A stretch of DNA of 64,000 bases from Paenibacillus sp. FSL K6-1096 (GTDB lineage: Bacteria; Bacillota; Bacilli; Paenibacillales; Paenibacillaceae). How positions within the stretch are numbered: the first letter of the stretch is position 1; each line of letters begins with the position of its first letter. The stretch covers positions 5,146,001 through 5,210,000 of the forward strand of contig NZ_CP150274.1 in the NCBI RefSeq assembly GCF_037977055.1, in the 5' to 3' direction. The translations under genes were made by a program, and so were the position numbers. A model generated the notes under the pieces. The model had not been told where the DNA came from, did not search any database, and saw nothing but the letters and a program-made list of their open reading frames with translations. Of this stretch, positions 53,601 through 61,004 are shown piece after piece.

Positions 53601-54607
53601 GGAACCGTCTGCCCGGAACAACCGTGGTCTCCCGCCCGAGGGATGCCAGCAATTATCAGAACGGCGACGGCGAGTCTGTCGCGGCCAATGCCTGGGCAGG
53701 CGGAACCACACTGGATACCTTCGGGGCCACGGGCATGGAGCTGATGCAGAACGGCACGCAAATGCAGGCGCGCAGATCCTGGTTTGCTTTTGACAATGAG
53801 ATCGTTGCACTGGGCGCAGGCATCACAAGCACCGATAACCTGCCGGTCGAGACGGTCATTGAGCAGCGGAAGCTGAAGGAAGACAATACGAACAGCTTCG
53901 TGCTGGATGGCGTGGCCTTGGGCGGAAATGTAACGGAGCAGGAGTCACCAAGTCCTTCCTGGGCGCATCTGGAGGGCAATACGGCAGGCTCCGATATCGG
54001 GTATATTTTCCCGGAGCACTCGCCGGTGCGGGTGACCCGGGGCATCCAGCAGGGAAGATGGTCTGATATCAATCTGGCCAATCCGCCTTCCTCTACTGTA
54101 CCCACCGCGCTGCTGCAGAATTATTTCCTGACGATGTGGATGGACCATGGCAGTAATCCGGCAGACCGGGGGTATGAATACATCATTCTGCCGAATGCCA
54201 GCCGGCAGGCTACAGAAGCCTATTCCGCTTCGCCCGATGTCACGGTGCTGGCCAATACCCGGACCGTTCAGGCGGTGCAGGAGAACACGCTTAACGTTAC
54301 GGGGTACAATTTCTGGACGGATGCCCTTACTTCAGCAGGAGGCTTAACCTCGAATAAGAAAGCCTCTGTAATGATTAGCAAAAATACGGAGGACGGAATA
54401 CTGAAGCTGGCCATCTCCGATCCGACGCTGGAGAACCAGGGGTACATTGAACTGGAGCTGGACGAAGCGGCGGCGGGAATCATCAGCAAAGACGGGCGGA
54501 TCGAGGTTACCCGGCTGTCGCCTACCGTGAAGCTGCGGGTCAATACCGCAGATACACTGGGACAGACGCTGCTGATTACGCTGCAGACGGCAGCAAGCAA
54601 CGAGTGA
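50666..54607 (+). CDS. Secreted family PL8 polysaccharide lyase with Ig-like domains
   Basis: This 1313-residue protein has a long N-region and a signal peptide (hydrophobic FYLVLLILSLILPAAPW, cleavage near ASAAG). A laminin-G-like domain occupies about 75-285, three bacterial Ig-like (Big_2) repeats about 290-550, and the PL8 catalytic alpha/alpha toroid with its beta-sandwich domains the remainder. Catalytic residues fit N716 (TGANRSD), H766 and Y775 (QHSTIAYTGSYG), with the aromatic patch NWWNWDIGVP near 662. PL8 enzymes cut hyaluronan, chondroitin or xanthan; the exact polymer is not readable here. No SLH anchor was seen. ATG 50666 follows TGGAGGG. Confidence 0.9.
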   Translation: MQLFMRPGIKPFIFRPFLKYKNLCVSRYKLSLYFSLKRCRPLKGRHSRFYLVLLILSLILPAAPWPAASAAGTVHVNVSYDESGNARNTKLYNGSTYKGSVGGGWGIYNSAPDTDYVIIENAPQREDYSLSIVSNTKNVSTGRNHLGGTANGDTGLTGKLVFEASVYMNSTSHRREIQFRSLNAPYPSTSTTNVAALTFNTAGEIRGAGNELLGSYGQNTWVRLKMFVDSPARTVTYFINDQYAGQAALPSAWSNIRHVYLHQYYQSGQQGEWRVDDLKLADYVPLTGITSSVTALELPETASADIAVTVMPQDASDQRLVWSTADPSVASVTYGTVHALSEGSTTVTVSTYEGNYSLTVPVTVTRQVLPQSMALPDEVNLAVTGKRTLQPVFGPADTTNQAVSWSSADPAVAAVNAAGELTGIAAGSTVITAVSQADPAVSASVTVVVTPYIPVTAVTVTYSPVPIQLPKYSSLQLSAVVTPADATNAGLTWVSDHPDIVSVAADGTLQALAVGTAAVSVSAADGAADTVTVEVLAPQPDNPGEYDEIRLRWLETLTGKASLDVNDPAVRPILEAGADAAQGYWDSMQLTPSSTVLWADLPASASDSVYINSHYTRLKTMALAYQTKGTPLYHDSALRDDLLEALDWMLDHLYTDSGTEYGNWWNWDIGVPHRLADILVLMYDELTPQQILRNTASIDHYIGDITAPSFNQTGANRSDIMLIQIRLGLVEHNYDRLIQARNGMSELFQYTAAGDGFYEDGSYVQHSTIAYTGSYGEVLIQGMGNLLFLLNGSTWEPVVPELSNVYRWIDEGFAPVMYQGQAIDMTRGRAIVRPGADAYYSGRNILAGIARIAQTAPAELSAPLKSLVKYHVQYQLSQGASYYLFPLDLADTIKGWVEDPAIAPAASLPAHYELNGMARSVHRGGDYLFGVSKSSKRIATYELTNGENPKGWYTGDGMTYLYNGDLSQYTGSFWATVNWNRLPGTTVVSRPRDASNYQNGDGESVAANAWAGGTTLDTFGATGMELMQNGTQMQARRSWFAFDNEIVALGAGITSTDNLPVETVIEQRKLKEDNTNSFVLDGVALGGNVTEQESPSPSWAHLEGNTAGSDIGYIFPEHSPVRVTRGIQQGRWSDINLANPPSSTVPTALLQNYFLTMWMDHGSNPADRGYEYIILPNASRQATEAYSASPDVTVLANTRTVQAVQENTLNVTGYNFWTDALTSAGGLTSNKKASVMISKNTEDGILKLAISDPTLENQGYIELELDEAAAGIISKDGRIEVTRLSPTVKLRVNTADTLGQTLLITLQTAASNE
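50773..50812 (+). promoter_or_regulatory. Long hairpin inside the signal-peptide coding region of the PL8 gene
   Basis: GAAACGG (50773) pairs with CCGTTTC (50806), and CGTCCTT (50783) with AAGGACG (50793), giving one extended stem-loop about 110 bases into the coding sequence. It could modulate translation or be a chance or mobile-repeat relic. Confidence 0.4.
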
Positions 54608-54624
54608 ACCGGACAAGCATCCGG

Positions 54625-54651
54625 AAGGCGGGCCATTGGTCCGCCTTTTTA
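54625..54651 (+). terminator. Intrinsic terminator after the PL8 gene
   Basis: AAGGCGG (54625-54631) pairs with CCGCCTT (54641-54647), followed by TTT; it ends the run that begins with the binding-protein gene. Confidence 0.85.
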
Positions 54652-54666
54652 TATTTTTACATCCGG

Positions 54667-55572
54667 CTACAAAATGCGCGAAAGCTTGCGGTAGGCACGC
54701 GGTGAAATGCCCTCATTCGCTGTGAATACCCGGCTGAAGTAATGGATGTCCGGATAGCCGACCCGTCCGCCCACGGCTTCAACCGACTCATCCGTCTCGC
54801 GCAGCAGCTTGCGGGCTTCCCGGTGACGGATGGCCCGGAGATATTCGCCCGGAGGCATCCCGGCAAGCTCGCGGAATAGCTTGGAGAAATGGTCCTCATG
54901 CATATTCATCGCGGCAGCCATCGACCGGTTAGTCCAGCGGCTGGCCGGATGCAGCTCTATTTCGTCAATCAGCGCCCTGATCCGTTCTTCATGCACCGAA
55001 GCCTTGGCCAGCCGCCGGGAGCTCTGGGAGCGCAGCAGCGAAGCCAGGATGTTCAGCATCAAGCCGCGGCAGACCCATTCGTAACCGGCATGACGCATCG
55101 TAAATTCATGGACAAGCTGCTCCATGGCAAGGACACATTCGGGGGAGGGCGTGTATACAGGGTCTTCAGACAGCGGCATGAACGGGGCGGTCACTGCCTC
55201 CACTGCGAACTTCCCGGCAGATACGTCATCCTCGTTGACCAGCATATCCTCTTCCCGGGCAATGACGGATTCGCCAAAAAAGTCGAAGTGAATCCCCAGC
55301 AGCCTCGTCTCGGCTTCCGAGACAATGATGTTCTGATGATACACCCCGGAGGAGAGGAAGATGAGCTGGCCTGAGCTTAAGCGGAACTCCTGATGATCCA
55401 TTCGGGTTACAAGATTCCCGTGCCGGATGTAGAGCAGCTCGAAATCATACAGTCTTCTTCTAGGAAAAGTACAGGGGGCAAGGGTCTGCAGCTGAGCGTA
55501 ATGAATTCCAGGCGACCATTCCCTGGAGGGCACCTGTCGTCTTAAAGGATAAGAAGGTTGGGGTGTAGCCAT
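54667..55572 (-). CDS. AraC-family transcriptional regulator
   Basis: This 301-residue protein has an N-terminal cupin ligand-binding domain (FELLYIRHGNLVTRMDHQEFRLSSGQLIFL) and a C-terminal AraC DNA-binding domain (MAAAMNMHEDHFSKLFRELAGMPPGEYLRAIRHREARKLL and VGYPDIHYFSRVFTANEGISPRAYRK). ATG 55572 follows AGGAGG. It is divergent from the isomerase/dehydrogenase operon, which it most likely controls; direct repeats lie in the shared spacer. Confidence 0.9.
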   Translation of the reverse strand: MATPQPSYPLRRQVPSREWSPGIHYAQLQTLAPCTFPRRRLYDFELLYIRHGNLVTRMDHQEFRLSSGQLIFLSSGVYHQNIIVSEAETRLLGIHFDFFGESVIAREEDMLVNEDDVSAGKFAVEAVTAPFMPLSEDPVYTPSPECVLAMEQLVHEFTMRHAGYEWVCRGLMLNILASLLRSQSSRRLAKASVHEERIRALIDEIELHPASRWTNRSMAAAMNMHEDHFSKLFRELAGMPPGEYLRAIRHREARKLLRETDESVEAVGGRVGYPDIHYFSRVFTANEGISPRAYRKLSRIL

Positions 55573-55654
55573 CGCTGATCCTCCTATACGAAAAGTTAAC
55601 CGGAATAATCCAAAAGTTATCAGTATCTCCTAAATCAATCACGATGTATAGCTA

Positions 55655-55700
55655 TTATAATCTAAATATAACAAGGGAAACAGAGTGTTATAATCTAAAT
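55655..55700. promoter_or_regulatory. Pair of 13-bp direct repeats in the araC/isomerase divergent spacer
   Basis: TTATAATCTAAAT occurs at 55655-55667 and again at 55688-55700, 33 bp apart. Both contain TATAAT. They may be half-sites for the divergent AraC regulator, or one may double as a -10 element. Confidence 0.5.
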
Positions 55701-55739
55701 TCCTGAAAAACGGAAAATAACAAAAAGAGGATGATTCAT

Positions 55740-56594
55740 ATGAAGAAAGGTATTAATATCTGGTCGTTTCCTGAAGGTATGGAAATTGCGGAATGCGCCC
55801 GCATCGCGAAAGCGGCAGGGTTCGACGGCATCGAGCTGTCTCTGAATGAGACCGGGGAGCTGGGGCTGCAAACCAGTGAGAAAGAGGCCATCAAGCTGAA
55901 GACTCTCATCCACGATACCGGCCTTGAGATTGCAGGGTTAGCCACTGGTCTGTACTGGTCGTACGCGATGACCAGCGAGTCCGCAGCCAACCGGACGAAG
56001 GCCGTGGACATCTGCAAAAAGCAGCTGGAGCTTGCCGCTATCCTGGGCGCAGATACGATTCTGGTAATTCCGGGTGCAGTGGGCGTGGATTTCATTCCCG
56101 GCTGTGAGGTGGTCTCCTACGACAAGGCATACGATCGGGCGCTGGAGGCGGTATCCGCTCTGGGGGCGGAGGCGGAGCAGGCGGGGGTTGCTATCGGGAT
56201 CGAGAATGTGTGGAACAAATTCCTGCTGTCGCCGCTTGAAATGCGTACGTTCATTGATGCCGCCGGCTCAGACTATGTAGGCTCATATCTGGATGTGGGC
56301 AATGTGGTTCATTCCGGCTACCCGGAGCAGTGGATAAGCATTCTGGGCCACCGGATCAAGAAGGTCCACTTCAAGGATTACCGCCGCGATGCCGGAGGGC
56401 TGCATGGCTTTGTTGATCTGCTTGCCGGAGATGTGAATTATCCGGCCGTGGCGGAGGCGCTCGGGGAGATTGGATACGACAGTTATGTGACGGGTGAGAT
56501 GATTCCGGCGTACAAGCATCATCCGGAGCAGATTATTTTCAATACATCTGCATCTATGGATGCCATTCTGGGACGCTCCGGTTCCAGAGGATAA
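55740..56594 (+). CDS. TIM-barrel sugar isomerase/epimerase
   Basis: This 284-residue protein of the xylose-isomerase-like TIM-barrel family shows KKGINIWSFPEG, GFDGIELSLNETGE, GIENVWNKFLLSPLEM, SYLDVGNVV and KKVHFKDYRRD, where the Glu, Asp and His metal ligands sit. Such enzymes (IolE/IolI/hydroxypyruvate-isomerase-like) act on ketoses or keto-inositols. ATG 55740 is preferred to 55731, which abuts the AAAGAGG site. It starts an operon with two dehydrogenases. Confidence 0.87.
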   Translation: MKKGINIWSFPEGMEIAECARIAKAAGFDGIELSLNETGELGLQTSEKEAIKLKTLIHDTGLEIAGLATGLYWSYAMTSESAANRTKAVDICKKQLELAAILGADTILVIPGAVGVDFIPGCEVVSYDKAYDRALEAVSALGAEAEQAGVAIGIENVWNKFLLSPLEMRTFIDAAGSDYVGSYLDVGNVVHSGYPEQWISILGHRIKKVHFKDYRRDAGGLHGFVDLLAGDVNYPAVAEALGEIGYDSYVTGEMIPAYKHHPEQIIFNTSASMDAILGRSGSRG

Positions 56595-56599
56595 GCGGG

Positions 56600-57622
56600 A
56601 TGGCGGCAATGCTCAAGGTGGGGCTGGCTGGCTTTGGTTTCATGGGACGGATGAACTTCGATCAGCTCGTCCGGCTCGGCGAAGAGGGGTATGGAGTGAC
56701 CTTAACCGCCATATGCGACCCGCAGATCGGGACGCTGAAGGACGCAGCATCCGGCGGGAATATGAGTACAGCGCGTGAGACCTACGATCTGTCCGCGTAT
56801 AACCTGTATGGGAGACTGGAGGATATGCTCGCGGGTGAGGAGCTGGATGCCGTCTGTCTGGCGGTGCCTACCTTCCTTCATGCCGATATGGCCTGTTATC
56901 TGCTGGAGCGCGGCTGCCATGTGTTCTGCGAGAAGCCGATGGCCCGGTATTCTGCTGAAGCCTGGAGGATGGCGGACGCGGCGCGGCGCAGCGGCAAGAC
57001 GCTGATGGTCGGCCATTGCCTGCGGTTCTGGCCGGCTTATGAGTATCTGAAGGGGCTGGTCGCCAGCGGCGGATTCGGCCGGGTGACCGGCGGCTTCTTC
57101 TACCGGGGGTCAGGCGCGCCGAAGGGCTGGCTTGTCAATCGCGAGCTGAGCGGGGGCTGTATGCTGGATATGCACATCCATGATACCGATATGATCCAGT
57201 ATTTGTTCGGGAGACCGGAGAAGGTCTCGGCGCTCGGACGGAATGTGGTGCCGGGCAGCGGCTATGACATCGTGTCGTCCCATTATTATTATCAGGGCGG
57301 CAAGGTTATCAATGCCCAGGCGGATTGGACGCTGGAGGGGGACTTTGGCTTCAGCATGGGCTACCGGGTCAATTTTGAACAAGGCAATTTGGTGTTTGAC
57401 GGTAGTGTGGTCCGGGTGAATCCGAACGACAGGCCGGGCTACGTTGCACAGCTCCCGGAGCATACCGGCTACTATAGAGAATGGATCTATTTCCTGAATG
57501 CGGTCCGTTCCGGCAATCCGGTGTCAACCTGCCTGCCTGAGAGCACGGCAGCCTCGCTGGAGATCATTGAGGCTGAGATGGAATCCGCCGGCCGGGAAGG
57601 TGCCTGGGTAAGGGTGGAATAA
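56600..57622 (+). CDS. Gfo/Idh/MocA-family oxidoreductase, copy A
   Basis: This 340-residue NAD(P)-dependent dehydrogenase has Rossmann motif GLAGFGFMGRM near residue 8, the CEKPMA motif, and the GGCMLDMHIHDTDMI active-site helix with the catalytic Asp/His. The substrate is probably a sugar, inositol or uronate derivative. It is 5 bp after the isomerase stop and is clearly paralogous to the next gene. Confidence 0.9.
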   Translation: MAAMLKVGLAGFGFMGRMNFDQLVRLGEEGYGVTLTAICDPQIGTLKDAASGGNMSTARETYDLSAYNLYGRLEDMLAGEELDAVCLAVPTFLHADMACYLLERGCHVFCEKPMARYSAEAWRMADAARRSGKTLMVGHCLRFWPAYEYLKGLVASGGFGRVTGGFFYRGSGAPKGWLVNRELSGGCMLDMHIHDTDMIQYLFGRPEKVSALGRNVVPGSGYDIVSSHYYYQGGKVINAQADWTLEGDFGFSMGYRVNFEQGNLVFDGSVVRVNPNDRPGYVAQLPEHTGYYREWIYFLNAVRSGNPVSTCLPESTAASLEIIEAEMESAGREGAWVRVE

Positions 57623-57669
57623 TCTGCACAAGAACAGTATGGGCCTTGGAGCCCGGGAGGGGTGTCAGT

Positions 57670-58683
57670 ATGCTGAATATAGGATTAGTCGGCTTCGGCT
57701 TCATGGGCCGGATGCATTTCGATAATTATGCACGGCTGAGGGAAGAGGGTTATCCGGTTGTCCTGAAAGCCATTTGTGACCTGCGGATTGCAGAGCTTAA
57801 GGATGGCAAAGCGGACGGCAATATGAGCACGGCCCGCGAAGTATACGATTTGACGGCTTACCGTCTCTATGAGGAGCTTGAGACGATGCTGGCAGAGAAT
57901 GAGCTGGATGCCATTGATCTCTGCGTTCCCACGTATCTTCATGCTGAAATGGCCTGCTCCCTGCTGGAGCGCGGCTACCACGTCTTCTGCGAGAAGCCGA
58001 TGGGCCGAACCTCGGCAGAAGCCCGGAGAATGGCGGAGACGGCAGAACGCAGCGGGCGGAAGCTGATGATCGGGCAGTGCCTACGCTTTTGGCCGGGATA
58101 TGAGTATTTGAAAGAGACGGTGGAATCCGGCCGGTTCGGCCAGGTGACCGAGGGGTACTTCTACCGCGGCTCCGGAGCGCCCAAGGATTGGTTCCTGGAT
58201 GAGAAGCTCAGCGGCGGCAGTATTCTGGACATGCATATTCACGATACGGATATGATCAGCTACCTGTTCGGCAGACCGGAGAAGGTATCGACGCTTGGGC
58301 GGAACGTGCTGCCCGGCAGCGGCTATGATCTCTGCTCCACCCATTACTATTATGAGGATGGCAAAGTGATTAATGCCCAGGTCGATTGGACGCTGGAGGG
58401 GGATTTCGGCTTCTACATGGGGTACCGGGTCAATTTTGAACAGGGTAATCTGGTGTTTGACGGTGCGCAGCTTCAGGTGAATCCCAATCATAGGCCGGGA
58501 TACACGGCAGAGCTCTCCCCGGATGCCGGATACTACCGGGAGCTGGTCTATTTTCTGGATGCGGTAATTCATGACAAGCCTATTGTGGTGTGCACCCCCG
58601 AGAGTGCGGCGGAGTCGCTGGAGATCGTCGAAGCGGAGGTGCGCTCGGCGGATGCCCAAGGGGAATGGGTTGCGCTGAAGTAG
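57670..58683 (+). CDS. Gfo/Idh/MocA-family oxidoreductase, copy B
   Basis: This 337-residue protein is a close paralogue of copy A along its whole length. It shares GFGFMGRM, NMSTARE, CEKPMGR, FYRGSGAPK, LDMHIHDTDMISYLFGRPEKVS and GYRVNFEQGNLVFDG. ATG 57670 is after GGGAGGGG; an in-frame codon at 57646 would add eight residues. Tandem copies suggest two steps or two substrates, for example oxidation and reduction around a keto-sugar intermediate (inferred). Confidence 0.9.
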   Translation: MLNIGLVGFGFMGRMHFDNYARLREEGYPVVLKAICDLRIAELKDGKADGNMSTAREVYDLTAYRLYEELETMLAENELDAIDLCVPTYLHAEMACSLLERGYHVFCEKPMGRTSAEARRMAETAERSGRKLMIGQCLRFWPGYEYLKETVESGRFGQVTEGYFYRGSGAPKDWFLDEKLSGGSILDMHIHDTDMISYLFGRPEKVSTLGRNVLPGSGYDLCSTHYYYEDGKVINAQVDWTLEGDFGFYMGYRVNFEQGNLVFDGAQLQVNPNHRPGYTAELSPDAGYYRELVYFLDAVIHDKPIVVCTPESAAESLEIVEAEVRSADAQGEWVALK

Positions 58684-58811
58684 AGGAAGCCGTCTCGCGT
58701 TACCCGCTCTCTTGCTTGCTTATCCTCTGTGCACATCGTACAATTAGCAGAACATTAGTAACGTTTAACTGTGGCTAAGGGCATGATTACACGGAGTAGG
58801 AGTTGAAGCAG

Positions 58812-59318
58812 ATGAAGATTGGAGTAGTCTCGGATACCCATTTGTCACGTTCGGCAGCCAGCCTGCCCCGCGCGCTTACGGAAGAATTCAGCCAGGTGGA
58901 CATCATCCTGCATTTGGGCGACTGGGTGGCGATGGAGATCTACGATATGTTGTCCCAGCTTGCTCCGGTGGAGGGGATCGCCGGCAACAATGACGGATAT
59001 GACATCATCCAGCGCTTCGGGGAGCGCAAGATTGTGACCCTGGAAGGCATGCGCATCGGGATGGTGCACGGACATGCCCCCTATTCCCGCAAAGGGACGG
59101 ATGGCAATGCGCTGCTGGCTTTTGAAGGCCAGGATGTGGACTGCATCCTCTTCGGCCATTCCCACCAGCCGCTGATGCGCCGGGAGAACGGGATTCTGCT
59201 GTTCAACCCCGGCTCCCCTACGGACAAGCGGCGGGAGAAGCAATATTCGTTCGGCCTGATGGACATAACGGACGGGAAGATTACGGCCCGTCATGTCTTT
59301 TATGATTCCAAGGCGTAA
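58812..59318 (+). CDS. YfcE-type metallophosphoesterase
   Basis: This 168-residue calcineurin-like phosphoesterase has metal ligands in VSDTHL, HLGDW, GNND, MVHGH and FGHSHQP, all intact. It is of the YfcE/MJ0936 phosphodiesterase type; natural substrate unknown. ATG 58812 is 10 nt after AGGAG; TTG 58803 is too close to that site. Confidence 0.9.
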   Translation: MKIGVVSDTHLSRSAASLPRALTEEFSQVDIILHLGDWVAMEIYDMLSQLAPVEGIAGNNDGYDIIQRFGERKIVTLEGMRIGMVHGHAPYSRKGTDGNALLAFEGQDVDCILFGHSHQPLMRRENGILLFNPGSPTDKRREKQYSFGLMDITDGKITARHVFYDSKA

Positions 59319-59428
59319 GGGGATAATTATCCATACAATATGCTGTTTTCTCTATGGGCTATGGCTGAAGCCACGTCTTAGAATAGTCCTATAGTACATG
59401 GCGCATGCCGCAAAAAGGGGGAGCAGCA

Positions 59429-59890
59429 TTGTTGAACTTTCGTTTTGAACGGGCAGGGCTTGAGGATGTAGAGGAGCTTGCACCTCTATTTGACGAATAC
59501 CGCAGCTTCTACGGCCAGCAGCCGGACAGGGAAGCTGCCAGGGAATTTCTGCAGGCCAGGCTGGAGAATGGGGAATCCGTTGTCTTCATGGCGGTTGCCG
59601 GCGAGGGGGAAGACAGGCGCATCTACGGGATCGCGCAGCTGTACCCCTCATTCTCTTCCGTTACGGTTCAGCCTGTATGGATTCTGAACGATCTGTTCGT
59701 GACGCAGGAGCAGCGCGGGCAGGGACTGGGCTCTCTGCTGCTTGAAGGCGTGAAGGGCTTCGCGCAGGGGACAGGGGCCAAGGGTCTTACTCTGTCCACC
59801 ATGATGGACAATACCGGGGCCCAGCGTCTGTATGAAGCCCACGGGTATGTGCGGGATGAGAGCTTCTTCAATTATTACTTATATTTCTAA
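59429..59890 (+). CDS. GNAT-family N-acetyltransferase
   Basis: The product has about 153 residues with the acetyl-CoA loop VTQEQRGQGLGSLLLEG, the preceding WILNDLFV strand and NTGAQRLYEAHGYVRD at the end. Substrate unknown. The start is taken as TTG 59429 (or TTG 59432), 6-9 nt after AAGGGGGAG; ATG 59405 lies upstream of that site. Confidence 0.85.
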   Translation: MLNFRFERAGLEDVEELAPLFDEYRSFYGQQPDREAAREFLQARLENGESVVFMAVAGEGEDRRIYGIAQLYPSFSSVTVQPVWILNDLFVTQEQRGQGLGSLLLEGVKGFAQGTGAKGLTLSTMMDNTGAQRLYEAHGYVRDESFFNYYLYF

Positions 59891-59911
59891 GGCAGGGTTA
59901 GGAGAGTTCGT

Positions 59912-60625
59912 GTGACGGAGACAAGCAATAAGCTGGCTGTATTTTTTGATCTGGACGATACGCTGTACGACCATCTGGTCCCGTTCCGGGAAGCCGTGCG
60001 GGAGGTGCTGGCCCCTGCAGAGGACAAGCTGGATTATGCGGAGCTGTTCTACACGGTAAGGCATCACAGCGATCTGCTGTGGCCGAAGTACTTAAGCGGG
60101 GAGCTGGAGCTGGAGGACACGCGGGTGATGCGGCTGGAGCTGGCTTTTGCCGAGTATGGTCTGCCGCTCTCCAGGGAGCAGGCAGCGCAGATCCAGGCCT
60201 CCTACATCAGCCGCCAGTATACGATTGAGCTGATTGAGGGCGTGGCGGAGCAGCTTCAGCGCTTCATCAGCCGGGGCCATCCGGTAGGCATTATTACCAA
60301 TGGCCCGCAGGCGCACCAGATGGCCAAGCTGCGCGGCCTGGGGATTGACCGGATCATCCCGCCGGAGATGATCTTCATCTCGGATGCCGTCGGCCTGGCC
60401 AAGCCGGACCCGGCGATCTTCAGGCATGTCAACAAGGTGACGGGAACCCGGCCGGAGAACAGCCTCTATGTCGGTGACACCTGGGCCAATGATGTGGTCG
60501 GGGCGCTTGCGGCAGGCTGGCGGGTCTGCTGGTACAATCCGCGCGGGCGTAAGCCGGGGACGGACCATACGCCGAGCCATATTTTCAGCAATTACAAAGA
60601 GTTCAGTGAGCTGCCGCTGGTATGA
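59912..60625 (+). CDS. HAD-superfamily hydrolase (YjjG/phosphatase type)
   Basis: This 237-residue protein has HAD motif I FFDLDDTLYDH, motif II IITNGP, motif III lysine in GLAKPDPAIF, and motif IV VGDTWANDVVGA. It resembles YjjG-like nucleotidases and YfnB-type phosphatases; substrate not determined. GTG 59912 follows TTAGGAG. A terminator follows. Confidence 0.88.
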   Translation: MTETSNKLAVFFDLDDTLYDHLVPFREAVREVLAPAEDKLDYAELFYTVRHHSDLLWPKYLSGELELEDTRVMRLELAFAEYGLPLSREQAAQIQASYISRQYTIELIEGVAEQLQRFISRGHPVGIITNGPQAHQMAKLRGLGIDRIIPPEMIFISDAVGLAKPDPAIFRHVNKVTGTRPENSLYVGDTWANDVVGALAAGWRVCWYNPRGRKPGTDHTPSHIFSNYKEFSELPLV

Positions 60626-60664
60626 GAGCTGAGTGATTACAAAGGCGTATCCAATTCTACAAAT

Positions 60665-60697
60665 AAAGGTGCCCTCCATTAATGGAAGGCACCTTTT
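60665..60697. terminator. Intrinsic terminator after the HAD gene
   Basis: AAAGGTGCC (60665-60673) pairs with GGCACCTTT (60688-60696), with a further TCCATT/AATGGA dyad in the loop, followed by T residues. Confidence 0.88.
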
Positions 60698-60784
60698 AAT
60701 TTAGGAATTATGCTATAACCGAATACAATGGTTACTGCTACTCTGAGAGATAGGCCCCGGGCTTCACAGCCAGTAACATTTTCA

Positions 60785-60970
60785 CTGAAATCCTGCAAGA
60801 ATTGCAACAATTCTGCCCCATAGAAGCGATTAATGCTGAAATCCTGCACAAAAGGCAACAAATCCGGCGCTAATTTGCTCTAACTACTGAAATTTGTGCA
60901 AATTATGCAACATTGTACCTCAGCCGGTAACCGGTAAAGAGGAATTCTGCAATATGTGCAACAATTCTCT
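60785..60970. repeat. Four-element 51-bp-phased repeat array (array 5)
   Basis: CTGAAATCCTGCAAGAATTGCAACA-type elements lie at about 60785, 60836, 60887 and 60938. The conserved TGCAACA/GGCAACA blocks are at 60803, 60854, 60906 and 60957, so steps are 51, 52 and 51 bp. Each element holds two TGCA-like cores as an imperfect dyad, all in one orientation. The array fills the 379-bp spacer between the converging HAD and apbE genes. Confidence 0.8.
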
Positions 60971-61004
60971 ATACAAGCGGCTGGTGAGAGAAGGCATCAG
61001 CATC

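Noticed and set aside
58724..58752. Possible single copy of the array-2/3 motif (TGCACATCGTACAATTAG)
   Set aside because: One partial match with no second element 51 bp away.
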